From: Enoplosus armatus | Taxonomy: Eukaryota; Chordata; Actinopteri; Centrarchiformes; Enoplosidae | Direction: 5' to 3' | Assembly (NCBI RefSeq): GCF_043641665.1 | Contig: NC_092196.1 | Span: 12,041,192-12,105,191 of the forward strand | Length of the DNA: 64,000 nt | Shown: one piece after another, positions 13,491 to 27,600 of the stretch | Numbering within the stretch: position 1 is the stretch's first letter | How the letters are laid out: each line of letters opens with the position of its first letter | Made by a program: the position numbers and the translations under genes | The notes under the pieces: generated by a model | What the model was told of the DNA's origin: nothing | Seen by the model: only the letters and a program-made list of their open reading frames with translations | The model's database searches: none

Positions 13491-14835
13491 GCAGTGGTTG
13501 TTCGACTGGCTTCAGGCTGTTCAGACTTACCTGCTCGGTTACTGTCCTCCAGCACTTTGCTCTCGATGCTGTACCTCTCTTCTGTCAGTCTGCACTGATC
13601 CGCCAATTGCCAAAAGATCAAGAGACTTTGAGCTTAAGGACAAGTAAGGGAAAACACAATTATAAACATGAATTGCCTAGAAACTTGCCTTTCTTATTGC
13701 ATTACATTTCATTTACATTTTTATAGGCATGCCGCAATAAAATACCTCCCATAAACCAAGACTCGCAGTCAGCTCTGAAACCACTGGAACATGACCTGAC
13801 TTTCCTCAGGACCCTGGTACAATTTTATGTTGTTTTACAGCCTACAACAACCTATCTCAGATCACGTTAGATAGATGTCAAAGAAATGAAACCTCATGGA
13901 CTTGTTTTGGAAGAGAGAGAAAAGGTGTTAATTGTGGAAAAACCTAGCTGTCATTTCATTGTTTTGGTTATCGTAGTTTCTGATATGCACTGTCTGTACA
14001 AGAATCTATCTTGTATTTGGTGAATGTCATCAACAGGTGAGTACTGTCATCTAGTTGATGGAAATGCCTGCATCTGAAGCCTGAAAAAATATGATTGTAT
14101 GAATTCCTCTTGTTCAGTTTTGTCCTTAGTTCTATGTTTGTTTGCCAAAGGTACTGTGGTGGTGTCATTTGTGATTTTAGGGGCATCTACTCAAATAGAA
14201 ACAGAGCTGTGAAATGAGTCTTTTAGTAGTCTGCACCAGCTGGATGAGTGTCGTACAAACCTCAGCTTATCATTCAGATGTTTAGCGCTGCAGTCATAAA
14301 CTATTCAGGCACTCAATGCAACATTTAACTCTAACATGCTGATAAGTTTTACTTTTCCTCCCATCTGAATTAGGTCTAGCACTTTTATCACCACAGAAGG
14401 AGCGCAATTCAATGAAATGGAACCATTTCCACGCTTGAACAATCAATGCTAAAGTATTTTTGAATGGATTTGCTTTGCCTCCTCGGAGCGAAAGGGAAGT
14501 TCAGACACTAAAGGAAAAAGATTGCTTGATGGGGTTTGGGAAGTACTGTATGCCTCATTCAGGACACTGAAAACACAATGTCTAAATGATTGTGACTGAC
14601 TGTAAATACATTTTAAACTGTTACGCCAGACTGGTTATCTCCTGTGTTTTATAAATGTACATAGTACTATATGTATAAATGGGGAAAGACAAAGAACATG
14701 CCACTACTTGAAATTGTTTTTGCTTCATTCCAAAAAGGCAGTTTTCTTTGTGAAATATTTGTTTTGCTACATTACAGTGTTTTCTCAACAGACCTGTGAA
14801 TATGTTGTATACCTGTGAATATGAGTTCAAATAAA
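13491..14835 (+). other. ccnf 3' UTR with two candidate poly(A) signals
   Basis: AATAAA occurs at 13736-13741 and again at 14830-14835, so alternative 3' ends about 0.25 and 1.35 kb after the stop codon are possible. No coding content is visible. Which signal is used cannot be decided from DNA alone. Confidence 0.5.
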
Positions 14836-16140
14836 AAAGCCATCATGCAAGTTTCCTTTCAGTGTTTCTTTTCATGCCTTTGCCGCCACACAGAGTTTAA
14901 TGTGTAATAACTCAAAATATTGTTCCCTGAGTTTTGTAATAAGAGTCTATGGTCTTATTGCAGTATTATTCTTTTCCTAAACAAGCTGGGGTTTTTTGGG
15001 GGGGGCTAGCTGGAAGATATCTGTACATAGTATGTGTGTTAGGGCTTAGAGATAAAAGTTTAGTTCAAGAGCTCATCAAAACAAGAAGGCACTGTTCAGA
15101 GCTGTACCCACAGAAAAAATAGTGGAGTTCATGAACTAAGTCCAACAACAAGAGTTAGGTGTTCAATTGTATGTATATATATATATGTATATATATATAT
15201 TATATTTTCCCTATAAGGAGAACTGGGTTTACAGGTTTACAGTTCTTTCGAGTAAACTTTCTAGGATATTATTTGGAATTTAGGGGCCTAGAAAATTAAG
15301 CATTACCCAACATGAAGGTCTAAATGCTGATTCGAAGCCCTCTCCACACTGCTAGAAATAGACTTCAGGTGGAGAAATACTGAATCCTGTTTGGAAAACA
15401 CTGTCTAAATATACTGGAAACAGCAGGACAGGCCCACAGTGCCCTCAATAGCAGCTTAAGGGGCACTGTACCGATTTATACATAAGTGTAATGCACTTTT
15501 AATGAGGAGTGAGGAAACGTTGTATAATGTCTCCAGTTTTAGAAAACAACCCAAAGACTTCATATTTAAAACAGAAATACTGTGTTACAAATTGGATGTG
15601 TGGAGTTTGAAAGGTTAAGTCATTTATCACGCAGAAAGGATCTAATTAAAATACACTGTTGAGATGCATTATGGGAATTGTGGGTTCCAGCAGTATTGAA
15701 GTTTGATAATAGAGACTAACTAAAGTCAGGACATCTCAGCTGCATCGATTTTGACCATTCTTCATTAATTCTGTTCTTGCAAGTCCCCCAGTTTATTAAA
15801 AGTGCAATATAGAATACAGCTTTAATGAGAAACATAAGCTTTTTTTCTTGAATAAATGGGCCAGCATCTCTTGAGCTAAAGACATACTGTACATGGTGTG
15901 TCTGCGTTTGAGCTTGGAGGTTAAAAAGTTGGTCTACCTAATATTATATTACAGAAAAAAAGCAAAATATTCTTGAGAGCAAAAAGAAATGACCACAACA
16001 CGGTAATGGCTGAAACAATGTAGAAGGGCAATACTACCACTAGTACTAGAAACTGTAATAACGAATAATGAGCCACAACACTTAAATAATGCTATATTTA
16101 TTGTTAGTTTTCAGCCAGCTGTGAGTATAAAGCCCAGCTG
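14836..16140. other. Spacer between ccnf and abca3
   Basis: No gene seen. A short impure TATA repeat lies at 15172-15202, and a G run at about 14995-15006. Confidence 0.5.
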
Positions 16141-16145
16141 TTGAG

Positions 16146-16181
16146 ATCACGTGACACTCCGCTCCACTGGGGTCACGTGAG
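16146..16181 (+). promoter_or_regulatory. Two CLEAR-like E-boxes in inferred abca3 promoter
   Basis: ATCACGTGAC at 16146-16155 and GTCACGTGAG at 16172-16181 each match nine of ten bases of the CLEAR consensus GTCACGTGAC bound by TFEB/TFE3/MITF. They are 26 bp apart start to start. ABCA3 acts in lysosome-related organelles, so control by this family is plausible. A likely non-coding first exon follows and would end at the GTAATG donor at 16485; further CCAAT boxes lie at 16679-16683 and 16710-16714. Promoter status is inference. Confidence 0.5.
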
Positions 16182-16484
16182 GTGTTTTGTTGACGGTTGT
16201 TGCTGCATTTTGCACGATGAATTCACGGGCTTACCCAGCGGCTGGTGCAATGTCATCGCCTCGCTAGAAGGCTGCAAACTGGAGGGGGGAAAAACCTGGA
16301 GCGGGTTACCGACGTCCTTAGCTTCACTCATGCTAGCCGAGCCTCGATAGTGTCGGTGAAGGAAGAAGCCCCGCAGTGATGCTTTTGTTATCGGTTTAAG
16401 ACCAAAAGGAGGAATTGTTTTCACCTCCCAGGAAGAGGGACCACCGCTCGTGAAGTTCATATGCCGAAACCTGCTTATTTTGAG
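16182..16484 (+). other. Possible abca3 5' UTR exon
   Basis: A moderately GC-rich segment lies just after the E-boxes and ends at a usable donor (GAG followed by GTAATG at 16485). It would splice to the acceptor CCAG at 17531-17534, 38 bp before the abca3 ATG. No coding similarity is seen here. The transcription start and exon limits are inferred and need cDNA. Confidence 0.35.
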
Positions 16485-17572
16485 GTAATGTGACACATAT
16501 TTATGTCATAAAACACTACTACGTTACTTCGGTGGCGATATTTACTGATTAATAGTCTGTAAAATGAAATAATGTCGGTGAGTCAGCACATTGTGTTTTA
16601 GAAATACCTAGCTTTGTCCCGCAGCTCCATTATTAGCATTCATCAGAATCCGTAGGGATTGACGAGCAGGCTACTTGTCCAATCAGGAGCACCGGAATGC
16701 TGCGTTGGACCAATCAGAGAAAAGCAAGGCACTTTTCAGTTTTAAGGAAAAGGTTCACGTCTCTAATGGCTTGTGTACGTTTATTGTTTGCTAGAACACA
16801 CTAATAGAGAAACGACCGCTCTAAGTATGTAATTCGTGTAATTCAGTTACACGGATAATACAATGACCCCTGATATATCATGAAAGGGATGTAGCTAATC
16901 AGAGATGAATGGCACTAGTGTGAAATTCAGACGGTCCCAGCATGACCACTTTTATTTCATTTGTGAACCCGTGTGCTGTGAAAGTGGACTCCCATGAGGC
17001 AAGCCTGGCTGCTGCAGCTTTAACAGTTCAAAATTATTGATCGCACTCTTTGGAGTGTACCTACTAATGTGACTATATCTGTAAATGTGACTGTCAGTAT
17101 TAGCAAAGGTACATCATTTGTTGACATCATCTCCATTGGCTTGTCCAACTGGTTCAGCTTGTGGATGTCAACAACCTGTTTTTTGTCTCTAGCTCATTTG
17201 CTCATTTCAACTAATTTCCAGGCTCGCCTCTTTCGTTTTTTTGAAGTACCAGTTAGTTTTTTCCCCATCCCTATCTTGGGTTTTTCCTTTTCATCGTTTC
17301 ATGCTAATTTTGGTACTGCAGATTGCTCAATTTCACTTCTCTTTTTTTGTTTTCTCGAGTTATTGTTGAACAGAAACTGAGATCAGAAACCTTTACAGCC
17401 ATTGCTGCTAGTTTAGGCTGTTCTGAAAACATAACAAAGCTTCAGGAAACCTTCACGGATATTCTTCAAAAAGAGTAAATTGTACATTTAGCTCTAACCT
17501 GAAACTAAAAATGTCTCTCTTTTTCTGTCTCCAGCCACTGTAGAAGGCTGATTGGACTGTGTACTATTCAAA

Positions 17573-20500
17573 ATGGCTATTGCGCGACAATTTGGGCTTC
17601 TGGTGTGGAAAAACTATCTTCAGCAGGTGAGTTGGAGGGAGGTGAACCTACACCCAGCCTGTACGTGTCCTTGTTAGGTGCTAACATTGTTTGCAACTGT
17701 GAATTGTCAGAAGTAGTTGTGTTTACAGAGCAGAGGCCTGTATGACAGTATTTATTAAGTTATAGGCTTATGGGGCATCATAAATACAATAAACTGACTA
17801 ACATTTTGTTTTCTACAACTCATGATGTTACCCAGCTGCTTGGAAACTGGTTGACCTTAGTAATATACAGCATGCCTGCACTGTTGCCGTGTCACAAGCT
17901 CTAGCTAGGTCAACATGTTGGTCACATGCTTTTCCTGGCCTTGTATGGCTATCTTTAGGAAACATCACTGTTTGTACAGTTTTAGTTATTTTGTTACCTT
18001 ATTTTTTTTCTATTGTTGTGTTAGTATTGCGTAACTGTAGATTCACGTGTCTATGCAAATTATATTTTATTGAATTTTCTTTTTATTTGATTGTCAGCTG
18101 CAATATCTTAAAAGAAAGGGGGGAATAAAGTTATATATATGCACATACATACCAGCACAAATATAGCAACCCAAATAATGTATGTACATATAGTATATAC
18201 ATACATATATTCAAAAAACAAAAGAACAGTAAAACAGAGAAGAAACAAACACTAACAATTAAAAGAAAAAAAGAACAGCGGCTGTGCGTTGAAAAATTAT
18301 GAGCAATTTATGTATTCTACATATACTGGAGATACACATGCACACATGTAAATAGATGTTTTGATATGTTGAAATTATGTTGGTAGTCACTTTCACATTT
18401 CCAACCTTTTGCTGGTAAACCAACCAACTGCAGGTAAGCATGTTAGGCAGGTTACACACACGTTATCACAACTCAAAATCTCCAAGAAAGACGAGGTGTC
18501 CTACGGCAGCAGTTCACTCGAGGCTTGCGCTATTGTGTAATTCATGGAAAATCATATCGTCAGATTCAGGGTCTGTGTTCGGTGTACAGAAGATAAGAAA
18601 GAATTTTTACACCAAACCGTGCCAGTGTATTGCTCTGAATGGCAGCTTGCATAGTTTTGAACATTAATATCAGCTATTGGTTGCAAAATGCTGCCTGCAA
18701 CTATTCAGAAATCTGCTGCATAGCATGCGTGGTATGAGGTTGTTGCTCCATCACTCTATCCACTCGCTGCTCGTTCAGTTGTGGTTGTCTGGAGACTACA
18801 GAGACTCCATTAGGGCCAGGCAGGAAAAAATACAGAGCATCTTGGTCTTGCTTGTCCATCTTGGCACAGAGTGCATGCTTATCACTTGGACATTGTAATT
18901 TAGGCCCATAAAAACCTGTTGCAACAACGGCGATTGGCAAAGACCTTGTATTTCTGGGCCACCCTGTCTTTTGGTGGTCCTTTTCCCCATGGACAACTGG
19001 CTGCATTTAGAAAACTTGAGGTCATGCTGACATATTTCCAGCTCAGCTACAGCAGATTTTGATAGCTGATGAGATTTCAGTCTCTTGAATGTTTATCATT
19101 GGGCTTCTTTGTTCTACAACGGCATGTAACCTAACAAGAGCAAAATGAAAGAATGAAAGGAAAATATCTGTTTTGCGTATTACTAAGAGCCTTTTAAAGG
19201 TATTCATACAAAAGATATTTGAAATCTATTGAGCAAACCTTTTTATTTTCTCAATAAAAGCAGTGGCACCCTTGTAATTGATGAGGTTAGTTACAGCGGT
19301 GTCAGGACATAATTGCATACTTGATAAAAGTACAAAATATGAGAAAAAAAGACTTTAGAGGCATATATTGAATGACACAGTACTAGTAACAGTTGAGTTT
19401 CAACACTGGTTCCAGAACAATACAAAATGTTAATTCCTTACTTTGCTGAGTGTTGACCTTTTTACAATACATAAGATAGAGCATAAATCTAACAACACTG
19501 TTTAAATCAAAGTAAACTACATGGACTAAGCATTCAGCTCCAAGTTGAGGTTTTGGTACTTAAAGGCACGGACACCATTGAAAATACCCCAAAAAGTATT
19601 GAGGAGCAATATGCAGCCTTTCACGAAATGGTATTCAAATGTGGACTAAATTTATTTATGAATTAAAACACACTTTATAAACATGGACAAACAGGGAACC
19701 TGTCTATTCTTGGGTTATATATTCCTCTAAATTATCATTTTAAATTTATTGCTGAGTCGGGAAGGTCTGATATTGGCGCCTGTCTGAGATTGACTGTAAT
19801 GTCCTGAAACTGTCCAAGTCACTTTGTACTTCAATCACTCAACAGGAGAAGGCCGTCACATAGATTATGCTGCGTTTCAACTGTCTGCGAAATCGTCTAG
19901 TTTCAATTCTGAATAGTGTGAAAAGAATAAATTGATGCCCAGACCCCATCTTTTAAAAATGATTTGTAGTTAGCATTTTCAAAGCATATTGACAATTTTG
20001 AAATGGGTTTGCATGTGCTTGTCAACGCTGCAGTGCTCTCAGTTTGGTGTGTCTGAGGAGCTAAAAGGGAATTAATTGCTCACCTGTGGCTGAAATATGT
20101 TGGCTTCTATTCATTTTTAGTTAGTTAAAGTGATGGATATTCTGTCACACATAGCATCATATATTCATCTCAATACCTTTTCTGTCTTCATATTCACTTA
20201 TAATTCACACCTTTTCCAAACTTTCCCTCAAACCCTTAATTCAGCTTTCACTCTTTTTTTTTTAATCTAATTTTTGTCTTGCCTCATACATCCCTATCAA
20301 ACATATGACAGATTATCTCTATTCTGTCTCTCCAGAAACGTCAAATCCTGGTAACTCTGGTGGAGATACTCCTGCCTCTGCTCTTCTCCGGCATCCTCAT
20401 CGTGCTACGTCAGAAGGTGCCGTTTAAGGACTACCCAAATGCCACGGTGTATGAGAGCTACGCTGTCGACACACTACCCAGGACATTCTTTCAAACCTTA

Positions 20501-21642
20501 CAGCTGGCCTATGTGCCCGGTAACTCCAGTGTGGTGCGTCAGGTGGCGGAGGATGTGCGAGGCAGCCTGTTCCTCTCCTCAGGTAGGTAATAGTTTGGCA
20601 GGGAATGGGTGGCGGGTTCAGTACAACAATCAATCAACAGTTAACCACCAAAGATTAGTCAATGGCAGTTTTTCAGTAACATAATGCGTTTCTTGTTCCT
20701 CTTGAACGCAATCTTATCTTCTAGCAACTTATATGTTTTGTTAAAGGAATTGTTTCACATTTTGGGTAATAGGCTATTTGCTGTCTTGCCGAGAGCTAAG
20801 CAAGAAGATCAATACCGCTCTCATACAGCCAGCATCCTGTTAGCTTAGCATAAAGACTGGAAATGGGGGTGGGACAGCTAGCCTGGCTTCAAAGGTAACA
20901 AAATGTGCCTAAAGCTCGCTAATCGACATGCTATATCTCGTTACTTTAACTGTTCAAAAACTGAAATGTATAAACGACAATTTATGGTTTCACATGAGGT
21001 CATGTGCTGAACAATTTCCCCCTGAAAAGATTCTCTCGTACAACTTTTGTCAAGAAGTAGTATAATTCCTAAAATGTCAAACTATTACTTTGATAGGTCC
21101 AATCTCTGAATGTAAACATGGTTGAAATTTGGTGCCACTAATCATTTGCTTACTGAATTCTAAAGTAATGCATATCGGCGTAATGCATAAAGGCAATGGT
21201 GTGCCTCTGTTGATTCAATATACATATTTGCAACTATATTATGACCCACAGCCTCAGGGTTCAGAACTGGAGTAAAAAGTAATTAAAAATGTGTATATAC
21301 ATTTTGATGTTTAGAAAAATAATTGCTGGATACTACTGAAAGGGATTGTCAGACATTTGAAATAAAATATAGACTTGTTGCTTTAAAAACCTAATGTTTA
21401 CATTCCCAAATTTGGCTGTTAAAAGCAGTGAAACAAATACCACAGCCTTGACACCAATTGTAATTCAGGACAGAGCTGGGAATGCTGGTTCCTCTAGAAA
21501 CAGCCCTCAAGAGAGCAAACAGGCCGCACCCTACTCTTGTGTCAGACTGTATCAGCCGGGGGTTTAGATAGGGAAAGAAAGGAAGCTCACACACTGTGGC
21601 ATGTTAGTCTTCTCTCTCAGGACACTCTTTTCAATTCACACA

Positions 21643-21695
<53 letters not shown>

Positions 21696-24600
21696 CTGCG
21701 TGACCAACTATTCATATAAACATACAGACGGTCTGACTGACAGGTGTGAACACAGTCTGCTTACATGTTTGTTTTCATGTTGACAGACAATCAACAAGAT
21801 GGACAGATAGCAGCAGTGTGGGGCTGAAGGCAGAGACGTAGCAGCAGGTAGACGTATCTGTGTACCTGCAGGTAGTCTTGCACACTCAGCCGTGTGAGAT
21901 CCCAGCTCAGCCATTAATGAATAATTTAGTTGGTCTCAGCGTTAAGAGGGATAAGGTGGAGGGGAATGATCAAGGCTGAATTTTAGTATGTCATGCACAC
22001 AGAGGACCGCCAAAATGTGACCTCTATGTTCAGACTAAAATAATGGATCCTGCTGACAGCAGTTGAAAAGCCCTGTGATATTTCAAATGTCATAGTTTTA
22101 CATATTTCAACAGCACAAGGATTGTTGAACTGGGACCATTAAAAAAGGCTTGTTGTAAAGATATTAGCTTGTATATGTTTTACATGGTGTGTTGTGAGAG
22201 AGTTAATTGTGAAATGAGGTTTCCTGTATTGTGTGATCTCAAATGTTTGTTTTCGTTGTTAAAAGTTCATTTGACCTCTCTTGTGTTGGTCATCAGTGAC
22301 AGATGTTATGTTTTCTTGTACTGTTACCATTCAAGAATAAGGCTGCAACTATCCTTTTTTACATTTTCAATTAATCTATATATATATTTTTTTAATTAGA
22401 TATAATAATAACATTCTCATCACATCATTTGTATGACCTCACATTTTTTCAGTAAACTGTATAATATGTAAATCATCTAAACTAATAATTAAATAAATAA
22501 TGATAAATAAAATCAATAATATCTTCAATATTGCTTAACATAGAGACACTGGACTCTCCGGGATAATTAACGATCATATAGGTTTTCGCTAGGACCACCA
22601 GTTTCAATTATTAAACCTTCTGGGAAATCATGTTTTATCTGTTATTTTGGCATGGTGGGTGGCTCTAAATACCACAATTCCCATGAGCCTCAGCCGCCGT
22701 TGCCATGGAGAAGAAACCACTCAGATGCACGAATCAGAACGCTAGCTAATTCAAAACATAAACTGGGACCAAGTTGCTTTACTGACGTCCTTTGCTAGAC
22801 TCAGAATATCTTCATGTGTGCTTGATTAGTGGAATAAAAAAAACAGTTAAGGAAAATAAAGTTTTATCAAAAGTGAAAATATCTATTATTGTCCTGCTCT
22901 CTGTTTTCATTCAGTTTTATTTGGACTGCCCTGTTTTTTTTCAGGCTGTCTGTGGTAATGTTGTTGCTGTGATGTCTTTTGTGTGTTTCAGTTTCATGTG
23001 TATGGCTTCTCTGGGGTTTGACCTGTTACATTTATAATATTAGCCCTTAAATTCAGTATACTGACAGCGTCTCGACTAACTTCCTGGCTGTCAGTGAGAG
23101 TAGCGAGCACCAAGGTCGGGCAATGAGACAACCATGAAAACAGAAGTACGTGAGATGAATACCTCACCACAACTAATGTAATTTTCTGTGTGTGTGTGTG
23201 TGTGTGCGTGTGTGTGTGTGCGTGTGTGTGTGTGTGTGTCTTTCCCAGTGCGCGGCTTTGAGACGGAGGAGCACTTTGAGCACTTTGTGAGAAATGACCC
23301 TCTGTCAGGAAAGCTGCTGGCTGCTGTGGTGTTTGAGCACCCCTTCACCCATGATGATGAACCTCTGCCCCTAAAGGTAAAAGGCAGCATACACACACTG
23401 TCACACGCTGTGGCAGGTAGATGGTTGAGTGGGTGCAACTGCAGTGCCTTGTTTTGTTGTCAGGTAATTACATCATACAGCATGAGTGGTAAATTTTGCT
23501 TTTCTGTATTTTAACAGAAGCATAATTACTTATGAGAGGTGTATGCAACGCCGTAACAATACTGTTTGTGTTACAGTGTAAGGAGGAATGAATACCTTCC
23601 ATGTACAGTGTGTGTTACTAGTAATACTGGTTCAGGCACTATATTCTGCTTCCTGAAACCCTGTTTGTTTTTTGCGTTAAGCTGTTTTTTTGGTCATCTG
23701 GTAGTTTAAACATAGAAGGAAGAGACTTAGACTGACCATCAAGATCATGTTTTGGTCAGTTTTATTACAAAGCACAATGGTAACTGTATGATAAGACATG
23801 ATTATGTCCACCAGAAGCTAGAAGTCTGCTCTGATTAAACCCAAAGTAGAGATGAAACTTATCAGGAAAAACCTGACAGAGGATAGATGAATTCACACTT
23901 GTGTACAGTGTGAACCCATGTGGGTAAAGCTGTAATGGGGTGTGATGGAAAAATAAGACGGCTTCAGAAAGCCCGAAGCTCACGGGGGACAGAGAGAGAG
24001 AGATGTACTCCCACATTTTTGGGTGAATCATCTTCCCATATTTATAATCAAATGTCTATCCACTCTTTTTCTATGTGCCTGTCTCTCTCTGCCTCTTTCA
24101 AATCAATTCAATTCAACTTTATTATCCTGTTGGTAGTAGGTAGGTAATACACAGAAGGTGAAAAGCAACTGTATTTCTCTCATTTGTTTTCTGTCCCTTT
24201 GTTTTTACCCCCCCCCTGCTTGTCTCAGGTACTGTAGGACTGTTGTTCTCACATGACTTCTTACAACAAAGGACTGTTACTTACTATAGCTGTCACAGGC
24301 TTCATAGTCAAAGCAGTGAACAGTTCAGCAGGTGCCAAAGTCTTTGATGTGGTACTGACTGAAGTATCAATCATTCCATTAGTCTTTTGTAGTAGTACTA
24401 AATGAATGATAAAAAAAAAACTCTCTGATTTATTCACTCTACAACAAAACTGATGACGTGAGCGGCACCGGCACTAGTCGAAGCCAATTTGACAGAGAGA
24501 CCTGATGTGTGTGAAATTCACTCCACTCCTCTTGGCCTTGTTTGGGTCGACTAGCTCTGTTCTCTTTCTTTCTCCTGTCGTATACAGGTGAGCTACCACC

Positions 24601-27600
24601 TGCGTTTCACCTTCACCCCACGCAATGCCCCACCAACGGAGAGGACCGAGCTGAACCCGAACAATGACCTGGACTGGCACACGCTCAGCCTCTATCCCCT
24701 GTTTCAGCTGCCAGGGCCTAGGGAGCAGTATGACAAGGAGGGGGGCACGCCAGGTGAGAACCCCCATCTCTTTCTATTTGATCCTCCTTTTTTGTTTGTC
24801 CTTCCCACATTTTCCTTCTCCCTTTTCTCTGCCACTTTTTACCATCTGCTTTGATGGCTACTAAACCTTCATGAGAGGGCCTCCAAAAATAAATGTTAAA
24901 TATTCTTAAAAACGTCATATTTCCTTGAGGGGTTATTCAGATTAACATTACTCCTTTTAAAAAGCCTTCAAAACGACAGTTTATGATTGATGAAAAGCAT
25001 TTATTTTCCACAATCTCTGGAACAAGAGCCTTCTCTTCAGGCTGATGATGAATTGAGGATTAGATAAGACACTGTTCTGCTGCCCCCCCCCTCCTGCAGG
25101 CCCAGACTCAGACCCCTTTTCATATTGAAGTTCCAAAGTTGAGCATGACTATAAAGGGACAAAGAGGCATGCTCCAAAAGATGAAGTCATCGTCACAGCA
25201 TAATAAGACTGAGCTTTTGCTGAGTGGCATGAATATGGATTTCCAACCTCCACATGCATAATAACTCACGACTGCAGCTCCTCTTTTGCTCCCCAAGGCC
25301 TCTTACCTATTTTCATGTTAACTTTTAGAGAGAAGTTAGAAGGATTTTGCCTTGCGGAAACATGGTGGTATTAACATATTTTCTTCAGCGTTAATATCTG
25401 TTTGCTCTTTTAAGGTTATTTCCGAGAGGGATTCCTGGCTGTGCAGCATGCGGTGGACCGAGCCATCATGCGCTCGTATAACAGAACTGCTGCTGCCTCT
25501 CTGCTGCGACAGATCAGAGTGGTCCTGTCGCGGTTTCCTTACCCTCCCTTTATATATGACGTCTTCATCCTGGCCATTCAGAACCAGCTGCCTCTACTGC
25601 TGGTGCTCAGCTTTACCTACACCTCCCTCAACATAGTACGATCCGTGGTGCAGGAGAAAGAAAGGAAGCTGAAGGTGGGTTTGTGTGTCTCCACATAGGC
25701 TGTTTAATTCATTGTTAAATTAGTAATAAAACCTGATCCTTAATCTCTACCTTTTCTTGTGCATTTCAGGAGTACATGAGGATGATGGGTCTCAGCAACT
25801 GGCTCCATTGGAGCGCCTGGTTCCTCATGTTCTTCCTCTTCCTCTCCATTTCAGTCTTTTTTGTCACTGTGCTCCTCTGTATCCAGGTGAGTTTGTGTTA
25901 CAAGTCATTGTTACTTAAGCCATATTCCAGCACGTAATGCCTTCACCACACCTGACCAGTTTCTTAGATAAGTAAAAGGTAACACAATATCATTATCTAC
26001 AGTAGTGTTTAGTGGAGATACCTGCAGTATGTATTTATTTAGCGTACAAATATGTAGCTAAGGTGTAGCTCTGAAAGCAATACTTCATACAGTGAGACTT
26101 AATTACCTAATAAGCCGAGAGGGGCAGAGATTTTCACTTAAAACAAAGAGGAAAAAAAATTTACTTTAAAAATGATCAAATAGGAAATGAACAGTGTACT
26201 TACTGAACAATAGCTTAACGTCATTGTTGCAACAGTGCAGGAATTAGTTCATTTTTAGTTTAGAGACCATGAATGTGTCTCAGCATTTCATAACTGAGCG
26301 CATCTGTTTTATATGTTGTTTTAGGTGAGCCCTAACGGCGCAGTGCTAACCTACAGCGACCCCACGCTGGTCTTTGTCTTCCTGCTCCTCTTCACCGTGG
26401 CCACCATCAACTTCAGCTTCATGATCAGCACCTTCTTCTCACGAGGTGTGTGTGTTTTCTGTGTGTCTGTCCACTCTCTTCTGAATGATAATTGACTGTT
26501 AGTCTGTGTGGTCCGATGCCACGCTCCAGCTCCGTTTTGCATCTTCTCTCAGATGTAGGTCGAAGCGTCTGCTGTTTGCTTTGCTCCCTTCTCTGAGCTG
26601 GTCAAAAGCATAAAAGCAGCAATAAAAGACACATCAGCTTATAAAAATCATGTTTAAGCTACAGAAAGATCTGCACAGCTGTTACTTTGACTAGTCAAAG
26701 CCATTATTTGCTCATACATTATGAGAGTGTAAATATTTAAGTAATTACTGATTCACTAAATCTCTTTGGGCCACTGGTGCCTTTTCAGTACAGTTCTTGT
26801 ACGTCGTTCTGAGCTCTTTCTGTGTTCAGCCACACGAAGTTAAAACACCCTGTCCGGCCTCGACAACACAGGCAATAAAGAAAACTATTTCAATCCTATT
26901 TCTCCTTCGTCATGTTCCTCTTCTCTTTCCCTCTTTGCGCTCATTCAGAGCTTTTTATTCAGAGCGGCATCCGTCTCCTTCCAACATTCCCCAACAAAGC
27001 AGCTCAGGTTGCAAGTACTCGTTAGCCTTAGTCTTACACAGCCTTTTGCAAAGCAGTTGCACACGAACACTTATTTGCCAGCCATGCTGTAGTTCATGTT
27101 GTTCTATGGCTTTTTCCAACTACAATCATAAGAAACTTTAATTGACTATGATTAAGCCTTAAAAGCTTTTTGTCCACAGAGGTTGAGAAGAGACTTAAAC
27201 GCTTCCATTTTGTTGGTTTATCCTGTTGTGTTGAATTTCTCTTTCCATTAGTCATCTTGTATATCTAACTTTGAGTACTGGAATGTGTCTCTCAGCTGCC
27301 CAGACAGTTTTCCTATTTTGTGTTGACATAATGAGGCATGGTATCCTATGTGTCATTTGAAAAATATTTGCTTTAATGTTTGACATTGCATCAATTGCTG
27401 CTGAACTTACTGATAACATAAGATGAAGAAACCGCATCATCCTGTTGTTTTCCCTGTGACACTATACATAAATATAAACTTGCTAAAACACAAAGATCAT
27501 TATATAATGAACCCCAACAAGGTTCAAGAGTTTTCCTTATAAATTATGATTTGTATGTAGGCCAAACCAAGAGAGAGGATCCTTCAGTGCACTCCTCTGC

